Assembly (NCBI RefSeq): GCF_018129065.1
Contig: NZ_JAAEDM010000020.1
Span: 1 to 63,404 of the forward strand
Length of the DNA stretch: 63,404 nt
Reading direction: 5' to 3'
Origin: Neoroseomonas soli
GTDB lineage: Bacteria; Pseudomonadota; Alphaproteobacteria; Acetobacterales; Acetobacteraceae
The notes below the pieces were generated by a model that saw only the letters and a program-made list of their open reading frames with translations, did no database searches and had not been told where the DNA came from. Below are positions 49,174 through 57,942 of the stretch, piece by piece. A program made the translations under genes and the position numbers. Numbering within the stretch: the stretch's first letter is position 1; every line of letters starts with the position of its first letter.

Positions 49174-50396
49174 CGCGTCACCCCCTGCGTGCGGCCCGGC
49201 GTGGCGGCCGGCCCCGGTGGCGGGGCGGGCAGCGGCGAGGGCCGGTTGGTCGGAAGCGCGCCCTGGGCGGGACGCGGCGCGGCAGCGCCCTCGCCGAGCG
49301 GCAGGAAGGGCACGATGCCCTGCAGCCGGTCATCGACGATGATCATCGGGTTGTGCCGCAGGATCTCCTCCATGGTCTCGAGGTACATGCGCCGCACCGT
49401 CACGTCCTGCGCCGCCTGGTAGGCGGTCAGCACCGAGGTGAAGCGGGCGGCCTCGCCGCGGGCACGGGCGATGTGGCTCTCGCGGAAGGCCTGCGCCTCC
49501 TGCACCACGCGTTCCGCGTCGCCGCGCGCGCGGGGGATGATGTCGTTGCGGAAGGATTCCGCCTCGTTGCGGGCACGCTCGCGGTCGGCATTGGCGCGCT
49601 GCACGTCGCGGAAGGCGTCGATCACCTGGTTCGGTGGATCGACCTTCTGCAACTGCACCTGCACGATTTCGACGCCGGCATGATACTGGTCCATGATCGC
49701 CTGGGCGCCGCGGCGGACTTCCTGCTCGATCTGCGCGCGCGCCTCGGTCAGGGCGGGCTGGATCGGGGTGCGGCCGATCACCTCCCGCATCACCGATTCG
49801 GCGGCGGACTTCACCGTGCTTTCCGGGTTGCGGGTGTTGAACAGGAACTCCCCGGCATCGCGGATGCGCCAGAACACGGCAACGTCGATGTCGATGATGT
49901 TCTCGTCGCCCGTCAGCATCAGCGATTCGGCGAGCACGTCGCGCGCCGGCTGGATGCGGCCGGTGATCACCGGCGCCTCCTGCGCGCCGACGAAGCCGAT
50001 GTCCACGCGGTTGATGCGCGTCACGCGCGGCGTTGTCACGGATTCGACCGGCCAGGGGATGTGGTAGTTCAGGCCGGGCGGGGCGGTGCGGTCGAAGGCG
50101 CCGAAGCGCATCACCACGCCCTGCTCGTCCGGCTGCACGCGGTAGAAGCCCGAGGCAGCCCAGACCGCGACCAGAACGAGGCCCAGCAGCGCAATGCCCT
50201 TGCCGCCGCCGCGCGGCAGGAATCGGCGCACCGCGTCCTGCGCCTGGCGGATCATGTCATCGAGATCGGGTCCGCGCCCGCCGCCGCCGGGGCCAGCCGG
50301 CCCCCCACCGCCACCGGGCGGGGGCGGCGAGCCCCACGGCCCACCGGGCCGGGGATTCCCCCAGGGACTTTGTCCGCCACTGTTGTTCCAGGGCAT
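49170..50396 (-). CDS. hflK: HflK, subunit of the FtsH-associated HflKC complex
   Basis: The product has 408 residues. The Gly/Pro-rich cytoplasmic N-terminus (MPWNNSGGQSPWGNP...) is typical of HflK. A membrane helix (about 66-84) and the SPFH domain follow, with VQPDEQGVVMRFGAF and PGLNYHIPWPVE, then the helical region and a proline-rich tail. It acts with HflC and FtsH in the inner membrane. It is first in the minus-strand cluster and divergent from mrp (180 bp). Confidence 0.95.
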   Translation of the reverse strand: MPWNNSGGQSPWGNPRPGGPWGSPPPPGGGGGPAGPGGGGRGPDLDDMIRQAQDAVRRFLPRGGGKGIALLGLVLVAVWAASGFYRVQPDEQGVVMRFGAFDRTAPPGLNYHIPWPVESVTTPRVTRINRVDIGFVGAQEAPVITGRIQPARDVLAESLMLTGDENIIDIDVAVFWRIRDAGEFLFNTRNPESTVKSAAESVMREVIGRTPIQPALTEARAQIEQEVRRGAQAIMDQYHAGVEIVQVQLQKVDPPNQVIDAFRDVQRANADRERARNEAESFRNDIIPRARGDAERVVQEAQAFRESHIARARGEAARFTSVLTAYQAAQDVTVRRMYLETMEEILRHNPMIIVDDRLQGIVPFLPLGEGAAAPRPAQGALPTNRPSPLPAPPPGPAATPGRTQGVTR

Positions 50397-50576
50397 TCGA
50401 CGCGGGGCCTCCGTCTGCAAACCAGTGATGACGACTCGCCCGGCGCCTGCCATGAGGGATGCAGGAAGGGCGGCGCCCGACCATATGGGCGCCGGCCGGG
50501 CGCCGGGGACGCCTGTTCGATGGGACACCCTCGCCGGCCGGCCGGATATTGTCCAGGAACGAGGGCTTTTCAAGCA

Positions 50577-51683
50577 ATGGCTGAGACTCTGGCGGAAGCA
50601 GTGACCACCGCACTTCGTGCCGTGAAGGACCCGGCGACGGGCCAGGACGTGGTGTCGTCGGGCATGGTCCAGGGACTCGCCGCGCGCGACGGGCTGGTGC
50701 AGTTTTCGTTGCAGGTGCCGCGCGAACGGGCGGCGCAGCTCGAACCTTTGCGCCTCACCGCGCAGAAGGCGGCCGCGGCCGTGCCGGGCGTGCTGAACGC
50801 GACGGTCGTGCTGACCGCGCATCGCGAGGCGCCACCGCAGGCGGCGACGCCGCGCCAGGCGGCGCGCGCGCCCTCCGGCCAGGGCCCGATGCTGCTGCCG
50901 GAGGTCGGCGCCATCGTCGCCGTCGCCTCGGGCAAGGGCGGGGTCGGCAAGTCCACCACGGCGGTGAACCTCGCCGTCGCGCTGGCCGCGCAGGGGCTGA
51001 AGGTCGGGCTGCTGGATGCGGATATCTATGGGCCGTCGCTGCCACAGATGCTCGGCACGCGCGAACGCCCGCGCGCCACGGGAAACCGCATCACCCCGCT
51101 GTCGCGCTGGGGGCTGAAGGCGATGTCCATCGGCTTCCTGGTGGACGAGGAAACCCCGATGATCTGGCGCGGCCCGATGGTGATGGGCGCGCTCGAGCAG
51201 ATGATGGGCCAGGTCGAGTGGGGCGCGCTCGACATCATGATCGTGGACATGCCGCCGGGCACGGGCGATGCGCAGCTCACCATGTCCCAGCGCGTGCCGC
51301 TGGCGGGGGCGGTGATCGTCTCCACGCCGCAGGACGTGGCGCTGCTCGATGCCCGCCGCGGCGTGCGCATGTTCGAGAAGGTGAACGTGCCGGTGCTCGG
51401 GCTGATCGAGAACATGTCCTATTTCTGCTGCCCGAACTGCGGCCATCGCTCCGATATCTTCGGCCATGGCGGCGCGCGGCGGGAGGCGGAGCGGCTCGGC
51501 ATCGAGTTCCTCGGCGAATTGCCGCTCAAGCTGGCCATCCGCGAGCTGGCCGATGCCGGCACCCCGATCGTCACCGCCCGGCCGGAGACGGAGGAGGCCG
51601 AGGCCTATCGCCGCATCGCCGCGCGCGTGTGGGAGAAGGCGCAGGCCAAGGCGGCGGCAGGGCCGGCGATCGTCATGGAGTGA
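50577..51683 (+). CDS. mrp: Mrp/ApbC-type iron-sulfur carrier ATPase
   Basis: The product has 368 residues. An N-terminal MIP18-like domain (about 5-80) is followed by a P-loop NTPase of the Mrp/NBP35 family. The deviant Walker A is ASGKGGVGKST (about 117-127), and later come DADIYGPS and VDMPPGTGD. The cluster-binding CxxC is C285-P-N-C288 in YFCCPNCGH. It assembles and hands over [4Fe-4S] clusters to apoproteins. The ribosome binding site is distant (GAGGGC, 13 nt). An active Fe-S carrier fits the FNR-type regulator elsewhere in the window. Confidence 0.95.
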   Translation: MAETLAEAVTTALRAVKDPATGQDVVSSGMVQGLAARDGLVQFSLQVPRERAAQLEPLRLTAQKAAAAVPGVLNATVVLTAHREAPPQAATPRQAARAPSGQGPMLLPEVGAIVAVASGKGGVGKSTTAVNLAVALAAQGLKVGLLDADIYGPSLPQMLGTRERPRATGNRITPLSRWGLKAMSIGFLVDEETPMIWRGPMVMGALEQMMGQVEWGALDIMIVDMPPGTGDAQLTMSQRVPLAGAVIVSTPQDVALLDARRGVRMFEKVNVPVLGLIENMSYFCCPNCGHRSDIFGHGGARREAERLGIEFLGELPLKLAIRELADAGTPIVTARPETEEAEAYRRIAARVWEKAQAKAAAGPAIVME

Positions 51684-51744
51684 CCCCCGGCCCGCGCGGC
51701 CGGCCGGAAGGGTTGGCGCCAGATGGCCGCGGGAGGACATGGGC

Positions 51745-52452
51745 ATGGGCGACGGCGGGAAGTGGCACGAAGCCTACGGGTTCGGCGCGGCGGAGATCGG
51801 CGCGCTGGCCCACCTCTACCGCGGGGAGCTCTACCGCAGCACCGTCTGGCGCTCGCGCCTGGACGCGACGACCAACTGGGCGGTGGTCACCACCGGCCTT
51901 GCCTTGTCGCTCACCTTCAGCAGCGCGGCGGCGTCCCCGCTGCCGCTGGTCCTGGTCGGGCTGCTGGTGGCGGTGTTCCTGCACATCGAGGCGCGACGCT
52001 ACCGCTTCTTCGACTTCTGGCGGGTACGCGCGCACATCCTCGAAACGCAGTTCTTCGGCCCGATCCTGCTCGGCCATGGCGTGCAGACGGAAAACCGCTG
52101 GAACGAGGTGCTGTACGAGGATTACCGCCGGCCACGGCTGCACATCAGCTACTGGGATGCGCTCGGGCGGAGGCTGCGCAAGAACTACGGCTGGATCTTC
52201 GCCATGCAGGCCGCCGCCTATGCCGGGAAGCTGGTGATCCATCCCGTGCCACTGGAATCGCTGGCGGAACTTTGGGAGCGGGCCTCGGTCGGGCCGATCC
52301 CCGGGCAGGCGATGCTGCTCGCGGGGCTGTGCTTCCATGGCGGCTGGGCAGTGATCGCCTTCCTCACCCTCCGCGCGCGGCGCGGCCGAGGGCAGGCGCG
52401 CACCCTGCCCCGGCAGGACCGCGTGCTGGACCTCGCGCGCGAAACGGCGTGA
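51745..52452 (+). CDS. DUF2270-family membrane protein
   Basis: The 235-residue product matches the DUF2270 pattern: soluble start ALAHLYRGELYRSTVWRSRL, two central helices (about 50-82), HIEARRYRFFDFWRVRAHI, and a further helix pair near 150-210. Function is unknown. GGGAGG stands 8 nt before ATG 51745, better than ATG 51739. It follows mrp after 61 bp and may be co-transcribed. Confidence 0.78.
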   Translation: MGDGGKWHEAYGFGAAEIGALAHLYRGELYRSTVWRSRLDATTNWAVVTTGLALSLTFSSAAASPLPLVLVGLLVAVFLHIEARRYRFFDFWRVRAHILETQFFGPILLGHGVQTENRWNEVLYEDYRRPRLHISYWDALGRRLRKNYGWIFAMQAAAYAGKLVIHPVPLESLAELWERASVGPIPGQAMLLAGLCFHGGWAVIAFLTLRARRGRGQARTLPRQDRVLDLARETA

Positions 52453-52475
52453 CAGGGTGCGTCACGCCGCGCAGG

Positions 52476-52937
52476 TCATGCGGTGCGGGCGAAGGCGGCG
52501 GGCAACAGGCCCAGGCGCGCCAGGATGGCGAAGCCCTCCTGCCGATGGGCGTAGAGGATGAAGCCGCCCATGAACCAGGTGAAGACCGCTTCCTTGAACA
52601 GCTTGCCGCCGTCGCCATAGGGGTCGATGCCGATGGGGCCGATGGTGTGGAAGAAGATCGCGCCGCTCATCAGCCCGACGGCCAGCAGCCCGCCGAGGAG
52701 GCGCGTGCGCGGCACCAGGACCAGCGCGGCGGCAGCGATCTCGAGGCTCGCCACGGTCAGCCGGAATGGCTTCTCGTAGGCGGGGATGCCGAACCAGTCG
52801 GCAAGCGGCTGGAAGATGTAGTTCACCGAGCCGGGATGCCCGGTGAGCTTGTACTGCTCGTACCAGAGGAACTCGTAGGCGATCCAGATCGCGGCAGGCC
52901 AGGCGAGCAGGCGCAGGATGCGGTCGGCGCGGGTCAT
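52476..52937 (-). CDS. DoxX-like four-helix membrane protein
   Basis: The product has 153 residues with four hydrophobic segments (about 9-25, 60-78, 82-97, 115-135) and a polar loop after the first (YEQYKLTGHPGSVNYIF). This resembles the DoxX/SURF4-like group of quinone-associated or uncharacterised membrane proteins. AAGGGGA precedes the start. It is convergent with the DUF2270 gene. The family assignment is by overall pattern only. Confidence 0.65.
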   Translation of the reverse strand: MTRADRILRLLAWPAAIWIAYEFLWYEQYKLTGHPGSVNYIFQPLADWFGIPAYEKPFRLTVASLEIAAAALVLVPRTRLLGGLLAVGLMSGAIFFHTIGPIGIDPYGDGGKLFKEAVFTWFMGGFILYAHRQEGFAILARLGLLPAAFARTA

Positions 52938-53008
52938 GGTCGGCGTCCCCTTGAGAACGGTATGCCCGGGACTTCGCCACCCGCCTGCGGAAGGTTACCT
53001 GCGCGGCG

Positions 53009-53329
53009 CTACTTCCTCAGCGTCATGCGCCCCACGACGAAGCCGAAGGCGAAGGTGCCGAGCAGGATGGCGCCGACCTCCCCGACCAGAGCATGCGCCA
53101 GCGGCAATCCGACCAGCAGCGCGAGGGTGAAGCCGCCGATGAAGATCCAGCGCCGCGTGGCCGGGCCCGGCACGGACCACCGGCTGGCCGCCGCCTTCTT
53201 CGTGCGCGGCCGGGCCGCGGCGCGGGGCTTGGCGCTGCCGCTCACGGCCGCGGGCCCGGCTGCCTTTCCGCCCCGGCGCGGTGATGGGGGCGCGCGTTCC
53301 GCATCACGCGCGCGGGGGTGCTGGCGCAC
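53009..53329 (-). CDS. Small basic two-helix membrane protein
   Basis: The product has 106 residues if it starts at GTG 53329, which immediately follows the thyX stop (TGA-GTG). The first 60 residues are basic and Ala/Pro-rich; the C-terminal part has two hydrophobic helices (about 61-81 and 86-102). Only the C-terminal half looks protein-like; the true start may lie inside, for example the GTG near residue 29. It is possibly co-translated with thyX. No family is recognised. Confidence 0.5.
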   Translation of the reverse strand: MRQHPRARDAERAPPSPRRGGKAAGPAAVSGSAKPRAAARPRTKKAAASRWSVPGPATRRWIFIGGFTLALLVGLPLAHALVGEVGAILLGTFAFGFVVGRMTLRK

Positions 53330-54271
53330 TCAGCCAGCATCGCGGCCGAGGGTCGCCATCAGTTCCCGCCATTCGCGCTTGGACAGGCCCGAGGCTTCCT
53401 GCGTGACGGCTTCCCCGCCCAGCATGCGCTTCACGATGCCCATCATCTGCGCCGACAGGGTGACCGCACCGAGCCGGTAGTCGCGGAAGGCGTCGAAGGC
53501 CATCGGCACCCAGGCCTTCACCGTGTCGAGCATCGCCTCCGCATAGACGCGGATCTCGTACTGGGCATGGGCGTCGGCACGCAGGGAGAGGAAGTGCAGC
53601 AGGTTGTGCAGGTCCGTCTTCCAGTACCACTGCGTATAGGCGTTGAGGGTGAGGTTCATGCGCGCGAGTTCCCGCGCCAGGCCCTGCCGGCCGGGGTCGC
53701 GGGCCTTCCCGTCGTCGTCCTCGTTCAGCATCTCGAGGTAGTGGTCGTAGTTGCGCGTCGCGTCCTCGCGCAGCAGGTCGAGGACGCGAGCGGCTTCCTC
53801 GCCTTCCAGGATGTCGCCGCGGCCCTGGCGGTTCACCACCGACTGCGCGGCCAGGTGGTCCGGACCGGGAATGTAGAACTCGCGGTCGAGGATCGAGTAG
53901 CGCGCGGAATACTCGTTCACGTTCGCCGTGCGGTGGCGGATCCACTGCCGCGCCACGAAGATCGGCAGCTTCACGTGGTACTTGATCTCGCACATTTCGA
54001 ACGGCGTCGAATGGCGATGGCGCATGAGGTAGCGAATCAGGCCGCGGTCCTCGTTGGCCGCCCTGGTGCCGCGGCCATAGGAAACGCGCGCCGCCTGCAC
54101 GATGGCCGCATCGTCGCCCATGTAGTCGATGACGCGCACGAAGCCGTGGTCGAGCACAGGGATGGCCTGGAAGAGCATCGCCTCCAGACCCGCAACGGTG
54201 GGGCGGCGCGTGCGGCCCTCGGTGGCCCGCGCGGTGTCGATTTCCTGCTGCTGTTCGGCCGTCAGCGCCAT
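53330..54271 (-). CDS. thyX: FAD-dependent thymidylate synthase ThyX
   Basis: The 313-residue product makes dTMP from dUMP using FAD, NADPH and methylene-tetrahydrofolate. The ThyX motif RHR-x7-S is exact: R112-H-R114 to S122 in [11 protein letters not shown]. Flanking [19 protein letters not shown] and [18 protein letters not shown] are also typical. Start ATG 54271 is preceded by GGGGACCGGC. No thyA is seen in the window, and use of ThyX is common in this bacterial group. Confidence 0.95.
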   Translation of the reverse strand: MALTAEQQQEIDTARATEGRTRRPTVAGLEAMLFQAIPVLDHGFVRVIDYMGDDAAIVQAARVSYGRGTRAANEDRGLIRYLMRHRHSTPFEMCEIKYHVKLPIFVARQWIRHRTANVNEYSARYSILDREFYIPGPDHLAAQSVVNRQGRGDILEGEEAARVLDLLREDATRNYDHYLEMLNEDDDGKARDPGRQGLARELARMNLTLNAYTQWYWKTDLHNLLHFLSLRADAHAQYEIRVYAEAMLDTVKAWVPMAFDAFRDYRLGAVTLSAQMMGIVKRMLGGEAVTQEASGLSKREWRELMATLGRDAG

Positions 54272-54799
54272 GCCGGTCCCCTTTGCGACTCGCCGGCGCC
54301 AGGCGCGGCGGGCACCGCGTATAGCAGGGTTCCGAGAGGGGCTCTGCCCCTCTCGGGCTCGCCCCGCCAAAGGCCGAAAGGCCTTTGGAAACCGAAACTT
54401 CAAGTGTCCGCGGGTCCAGGGGACCGTCGTCCCCTGGTGGGGGGGGCCGAGGGGCCTGGATCCATTTATGCCGAACCTTTATTCCATATCGATAACGCAA
54501 CTGGGGTGGATGGCCGGTTCAAATCGGGGACACGCATTGGCCTACGCCGAACACCGATTGCCGGGCGCTGAGACTCGTGCCGGGCGGCCGTTCATGATCT
54601 CCGATCCGGGGAATGCCGGGCGTCTTCCGTCCTTCTCGCATCGCTCCGTGCCGCTTCGGCGCGCCTGGCGGCCGAACTGACACGCATTGCCCGCCCTGGC
54701 GGGAGTCACCGCTACGTCCTGGCCGTCGTGCCCGCCGGATGCGCCATGCGCGCCGGGTTGCTCCGCCCCAGAGCTTGACCCCGCCCGCAGATCGTCTTG
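54272..54799. other. 528-bp intergenic region
   Basis: No gene is supported on either strand. It carries a double-hairpin repeat (54332-54388) and two near-identical short direct repeats GACACGCATTGSCC (about 54529-54542 and 54679-54692). A GGTTCAAATC motif near 54515 resembles a tRNA T-loop, but no cloverleaf forms. A short upstream part must hold the thyX promoter. Confidence 0.6.
54332..54388. repeat. Double-hairpin repeat family 2, best-preserved copy
   Basis: Stem A has 10 bp (CCGAGAGGGG with its complement) around CTCTG at 54332-54356. After a 10-nt spacer, stem B has 9 bp (CCAAAGGCC at 54367-54375 with 54380-54388) around a GAAA tetraloop. It lies upstream of thyX, so here it is not at a gene 3' end. 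Confidence 0.8.
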
Positions 54800-55495
54800 T
54801 CAGCGTGCCGGCGCATTTGCCCACGCCGCTGCGAGCTCCGCCCTGAGCGCCTCCGGTCTCGGCAGTATCAGCCCGCCGCGCGCGGGTTCGAGGAGCCCGT
54901 CCCGCTGCAAGCCCGCCAGCGCCCTCGTCACCACCTCGCGGCGCGTGCCGATCATGGCGGCGAGTTCGTGGTGCGGCCGCGAAGGGGAGACGATCATCCC
55001 CGCTGCCTTCCGGGGGCGCGCCAGCCGCAGGAGGAGCGCGATCAGCCGCGGGCGCGTCGCAAGGACGCTGAGTTCGAAGATCCGCTGGTCCTTCTCGCGC
55101 ACCAGGGCGGCAAGGGTCTTCATAAGGTGCAGGGCCGCCTGGCGCGTCGACAGGGCGAATTCCATGAAGGGGCCTGCAGCAATCGCACAGAGCTGGGTCT
55201 TCGTCAGGGCAACGATTCCGGCGGACCGCTTCGCGCCGTCGATCGCCGCGATCTCGCCGAACAAGGCGTTCGGACCGAGCTCGTTGAGGATGATCTCATG
55301 TCCGCCGACGCTGCGCGTTGTCACCCGCAACGTGCCTTGGACGACGAGATAGACTTCGGGCGCGTCATCACCCGCCTCGAGCACTGTCTGGCCCGCCTCG
55401 TAGCTGCGCCAGCGCGCAGCCGCCACCAGCGGCGCCACGGCCTGGGCCGAAAACGGCCGGAAGAACGTCAGGCTCAGGAGATCGGGCGTTTCCAT
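54800..55495 (-). CDS. Crp/FNR-superfamily transcription regulator without Fe-S cysteines
   Basis: The product has 231 residues from ATG 55495. The cyclic-nucleotide-binding-like domain (about 18-120, GDDAPEVYLVVQGTLRV, ELGPNALFGEIAAIDGAKRSA) retains the GE and RSA elements of cAMP-type pockets. The C-terminal winged helix has HHELAAMIGTRREVVTRAL (about 175-195). There is no N-terminal cysteine cluster, so it is not an oxygen-sensing FNR. It is divergent from the MFS gene (151 bp), which it may control. cAMP is a possible ligand, as a class III cyclase lies 4 kb away, but that is inference. Confidence 0.85.
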   Translation of the reverse strand: METPDLLSLTFFRPFSAQAVAPLVAAARWRSYEAGQTVLEAGDDAPEVYLVVQGTLRVTTRSVGGHEIILNELGPNALFGEIAAIDGAKRSAGIVALTKTQLCAIAAGPFMEFALSTRQAALHLMKTLAALVREKDQRIFELSVLATRPRLIALLLRLARPRKAAGMIVSPSRPHHELAAMIGTRREVVTRALAGLQRDGLLEPARGGLILPRPEALRAELAAAWANAPAR

Positions 55496-55646
55496 TCCGC
55501 TGCAGTCCGAACTCTGGCGGTACGCCTGGCCCAACGCAAGCCGTGCCCGCCTGCGCATCCGCATCCCGTGCTGTGCCGTTTGGCACCACGCGCGGACCGC
55601 TGCGCTGCAATCGTCATCCCGTCGCAAGGATGGCCGAGGCCTCTCG

Positions 55647-57119
55647 ATGGACCGCAGCGGGAACGATGTCGCGCCTGGCAGGAGTCGCGGAGCGTTACCC
55701 GCCGCGCGGCGCCTCATCGCGATGGTCTCGCAGGCTGCGCCGGCTCCGGTCAATCGGGCGCCGGTGCAGGCGACCCGGCGCGCCCCCCTCCGGCGTTCGG
55801 GCCGCGCAGCACTTCGCCCCTGGCGTGGCTGGCTCGTCGTGGCCGGGGCCTTCCTCGTGACGATGGTCGGCTACGGCGCCATCTACTCCTACGCTGCCTT
55901 CGCGGACGAGATCGCGGCGGAGTTCGGCGCCTCGCGCGCCCGGGTCAGCCTCATCTTCGCCTTGAGCGGGGGGACGGCTTTGCTGGTCAGCGCGGTCGGC
56001 GGCCCCCTCGCCGACCGGATCGGCGCGCGCCCGACCGCCTGCCTCGGCATGACGATCGTCGCCCTGGGCCTGCTGACGGCGTCCTCCGCGCGGAGCATGG
56101 AAGAGGTCATCGCCGGCTATGGCCTGCTGATCGGACTCGGCGTCGGGTTCTCCTACGTGCCGGCGGTGGCGACAGTGCAATGCTGGTTCGCCGCCAATCG
56201 TGGCTTGGCGTCCGGCATCGCGGTCAGCGGTGTTGGCGTCGGCACGGCCCTGGTCCCTCCTTTCGCCGATCTGCTGACGACGTTCGGGAACTGGCGCACG
56301 GCCTTCACCATCTGTGCCGTCCTCGCGATGCTGACAGGCATCTGCGGCGCGCTGCTGCTCGAGCAGCCACCGGAACGGGTCGGCCTTGCATCCGCTGGGC
56401 GGCGCAGGTCGCGGCAGCCGCCACCGGCCCAGGCCACGGCGCCGGCGCCCGTCTCGGCTTCGCCCCTGCGCAGCGCCCGCTTCGGGCAATTCTACTGCGG
56501 AACGATGCTGCTGTCCGTGCCGGTAGCGATCCCCTACGCGCTTGTCGTCGGAACCGCGCAGGCGATCGGTCACTCGCTCCTTGATGGCATCGCCCTGATC
56601 GGCCTGATCGGGATCGGCTCGATCTGTGGCCGCTTCGTGCTGACGGCGATCGGCGATGCACTCGGCCGCGCAAGAGTCCTCCTCTCCTGCTGCGCGGCCC
56701 TCGCGGCCTCGATGCTGATCTGGGCAACCGCCGGAACGATGCTCGAGTTGCGGATCTTCGCGCTCATCTTCGGTGCGTGCCACGGCGCCTTCATCGCGCT
56801 GCTGCCGAGCGCAGTGGCCGACCGGTTCGGCAGCCACATGCTCGGCACCGTGATCGGCGTCCTCTACACCAGCCGCGCGATCGCCCTCTTCGCCGGCCCG
56901 CCGGTCGTTGCCGAAGCCATCGCCTTCAGCGGGTCGAAGGTCGTCCCCCTGGTCGGTGTCGCGGCGCTCGGAGCGCTCGGCGTGGTGCTGCTCGGGAGGG
57001 CTCTCGGAACTGGCCTCGTGCCTTCCTCCAACGTTCCGTCGCCGCCTGCCCGACCCTCCCCGCGACCGGCTCCCTATCCGGATGCCATAGCCCATCCAAC
57101 CGCCTCGACAGGAGGATGA
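55647..57119 (+). CDS. MFS transporter, monocarboxylate/oxalate-formate antiporter-like
   Basis: The product has 490 residues with 12 predicted helices starting near residue 61. The motif-A-like loop is GGPLADRIGARPT. YGAIYSYAAFADEIAAEFGASRARVSLIF, split over helix 1 and its loop, is the pattern of the MCT/OFA group. Start ATG 55647 has GAGGCCTCTCG upstream but gives a long N-terminus; ATG 55722 would remove 25 residues. The stop overlaps the ribosome binding site of the next gene. It is divergent from a Crp-type regulator. The substrate is probably a small carboxylate. Confidence 0.85.
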   Translation: MDRSGNDVAPGRSRGALPAARRLIAMVSQAAPAPVNRAPVQATRRAPLRRSGRAALRPWRGWLVVAGAFLVTMVGYGAIYSYAAFADEIAAEFGASRARVSLIFALSGGTALLVSAVGGPLADRIGARPTACLGMTIVALGLLTASSARSMEEVIAGYGLLIGLGVGFSYVPAVATVQCWFAANRGLASGIAVSGVGVGTALVPPFADLLTTFGNWRTAFTICAVLAMLTGICGALLLEQPPERVGLASAGRRRSRQPPPAQATAPAPVSASPLRSARFGQFYCGTMLLSVPVAIPYALVVGTAQAIGHSLLDGIALIGLIGIGSICGRFVLTAIGDALGRARVLLSCCAALAASMLIWATAGTMLELRIFALIFGACHGAFIALLPSAVADRFGSHMLGTVIGVLYTSRAIALFAGPPVVAEAIAFSGSKVVPLVGVAALGALGVVLLGRALGTGLVPSSNVPSPPARPSPRPAPYPDAIAHPTASTGG

Positions 57120-57121
57120 CC

Positions 57122-57838
57122 ATGCGAAGGACCCTGATTGCGGCCGCTCTCGGCGCTTGCCTCGCCGGCCCCGCCGCGGCGAACGAATACGCCACCTTCA
57201 CCCAGTTGCACGTGACGCCCCTCGGCGCGGGCAGCGACGCGAGCTGCGCGACGATGGCGCTGCTCAACCTGCCCGCCACCTGGCAGACGGGCGACGCCAT
57301 CGTCGTCATGCTGATCGCCGATCCAGTGCACAACCCGACGCGCGATCCGCTGATCGCGGCACTCCTCGCCGAGCAGGCCGGGGTGCTGGAGCTCTCGCCC
57401 AGCATGCCTGCCGCCTGCCCGGACGATCGCCCGGAAACCTCGCGGCTGGCTCCTCCGGCCGATCCCCTCGACCTGGTGTTCGGTGGCCTCCTCGCCGCGC
57501 GGCGGGAGGCCGGGGGCGGCCTCGTCGTCGCCATCGGCTATGGGCCGGGCGGCGGCTCGGTACTGGCTGCAGCGGACGAGACGGCGGCCAGCACCCGGCT
57601 TGGCCCTGGCGGGCCACGCTTCGCCGCCACCCTCGCCATCGGCGACGGAAGGGCCCGGCTCCGCCTCGGCACGGCGCAGGCCGCGCCCGAACGCTCCGAA
57701 CTGCGGCTTGGCCTCCTCTGCGAGGCGCTGGCCCGCAGCGGCACGACGCAGGGCACGGCCAGCGGGGAGGCCTGCGCCGTGGACCTCGTAGCGAGCGCGC
57801 CATCGGTCCGGGCCACGCCAGTGGCGCTGCACCGCTGA
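57122..57838 (+). CDS. Exported protein of unknown function
   Basis: The 238-residue product has a clear Sec signal peptide (MRRTLIAAALGACLAGPAAA). The mature part has six cysteines and alternating hydrophobic/polar segments, with no recognised domain. GGAGG stands 6 nt upstream of ATG 57122 and overlaps the MFS stop; an ATG 6 nt earlier abuts the ribosome binding site and is less likely. It is co-transcribed with the transporter, so it may be a periplasmic partner, but no binding fold is visible. Confidence 0.75.
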   Translation: MRRTLIAAALGACLAGPAAANEYATFTQLHVTPLGAGSDASCATMALLNLPATWQTGDAIVVMLIADPVHNPTRDPLIAALLAEQAGVLELSPSMPAACPDDRPETSRLAPPADPLDLVFGGLLAARREAGGGLVVAIGYGPGGGSVLAAADETAASTRLGPGGPRFAATLAIGDGRARLRLGTAQAAPERSELRLGLLCEALARSGTTQGTASGEACAVDLVASAPSVRATPVALHR

Positions 57839-57942
57839 AGTTGGCCGGCCTTCATCGCATCCGGTTCCGGCACGGGCGACCGAACCCGGACCGGCGCCGC
57901 GGTCGGGGACCCACATTCCAAACCTGATGAGTCCGGGGCAGG

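Noticed and set aside
54500..54560. tRNA-like GGTTCAAATC motif in the thyX upstream region
   Set aside because: The flanking bases cannot form a T stem or acceptor stem and no anticodon arm is present.
54519..54824. Minus-strand frame of 101 codons between the Crp-type gene and thyX
   Set aside because: The composition is basic and low-complexity, with no ribosome binding site or family. It overlaps the end of the Crp-type gene on the same strand in another frame.
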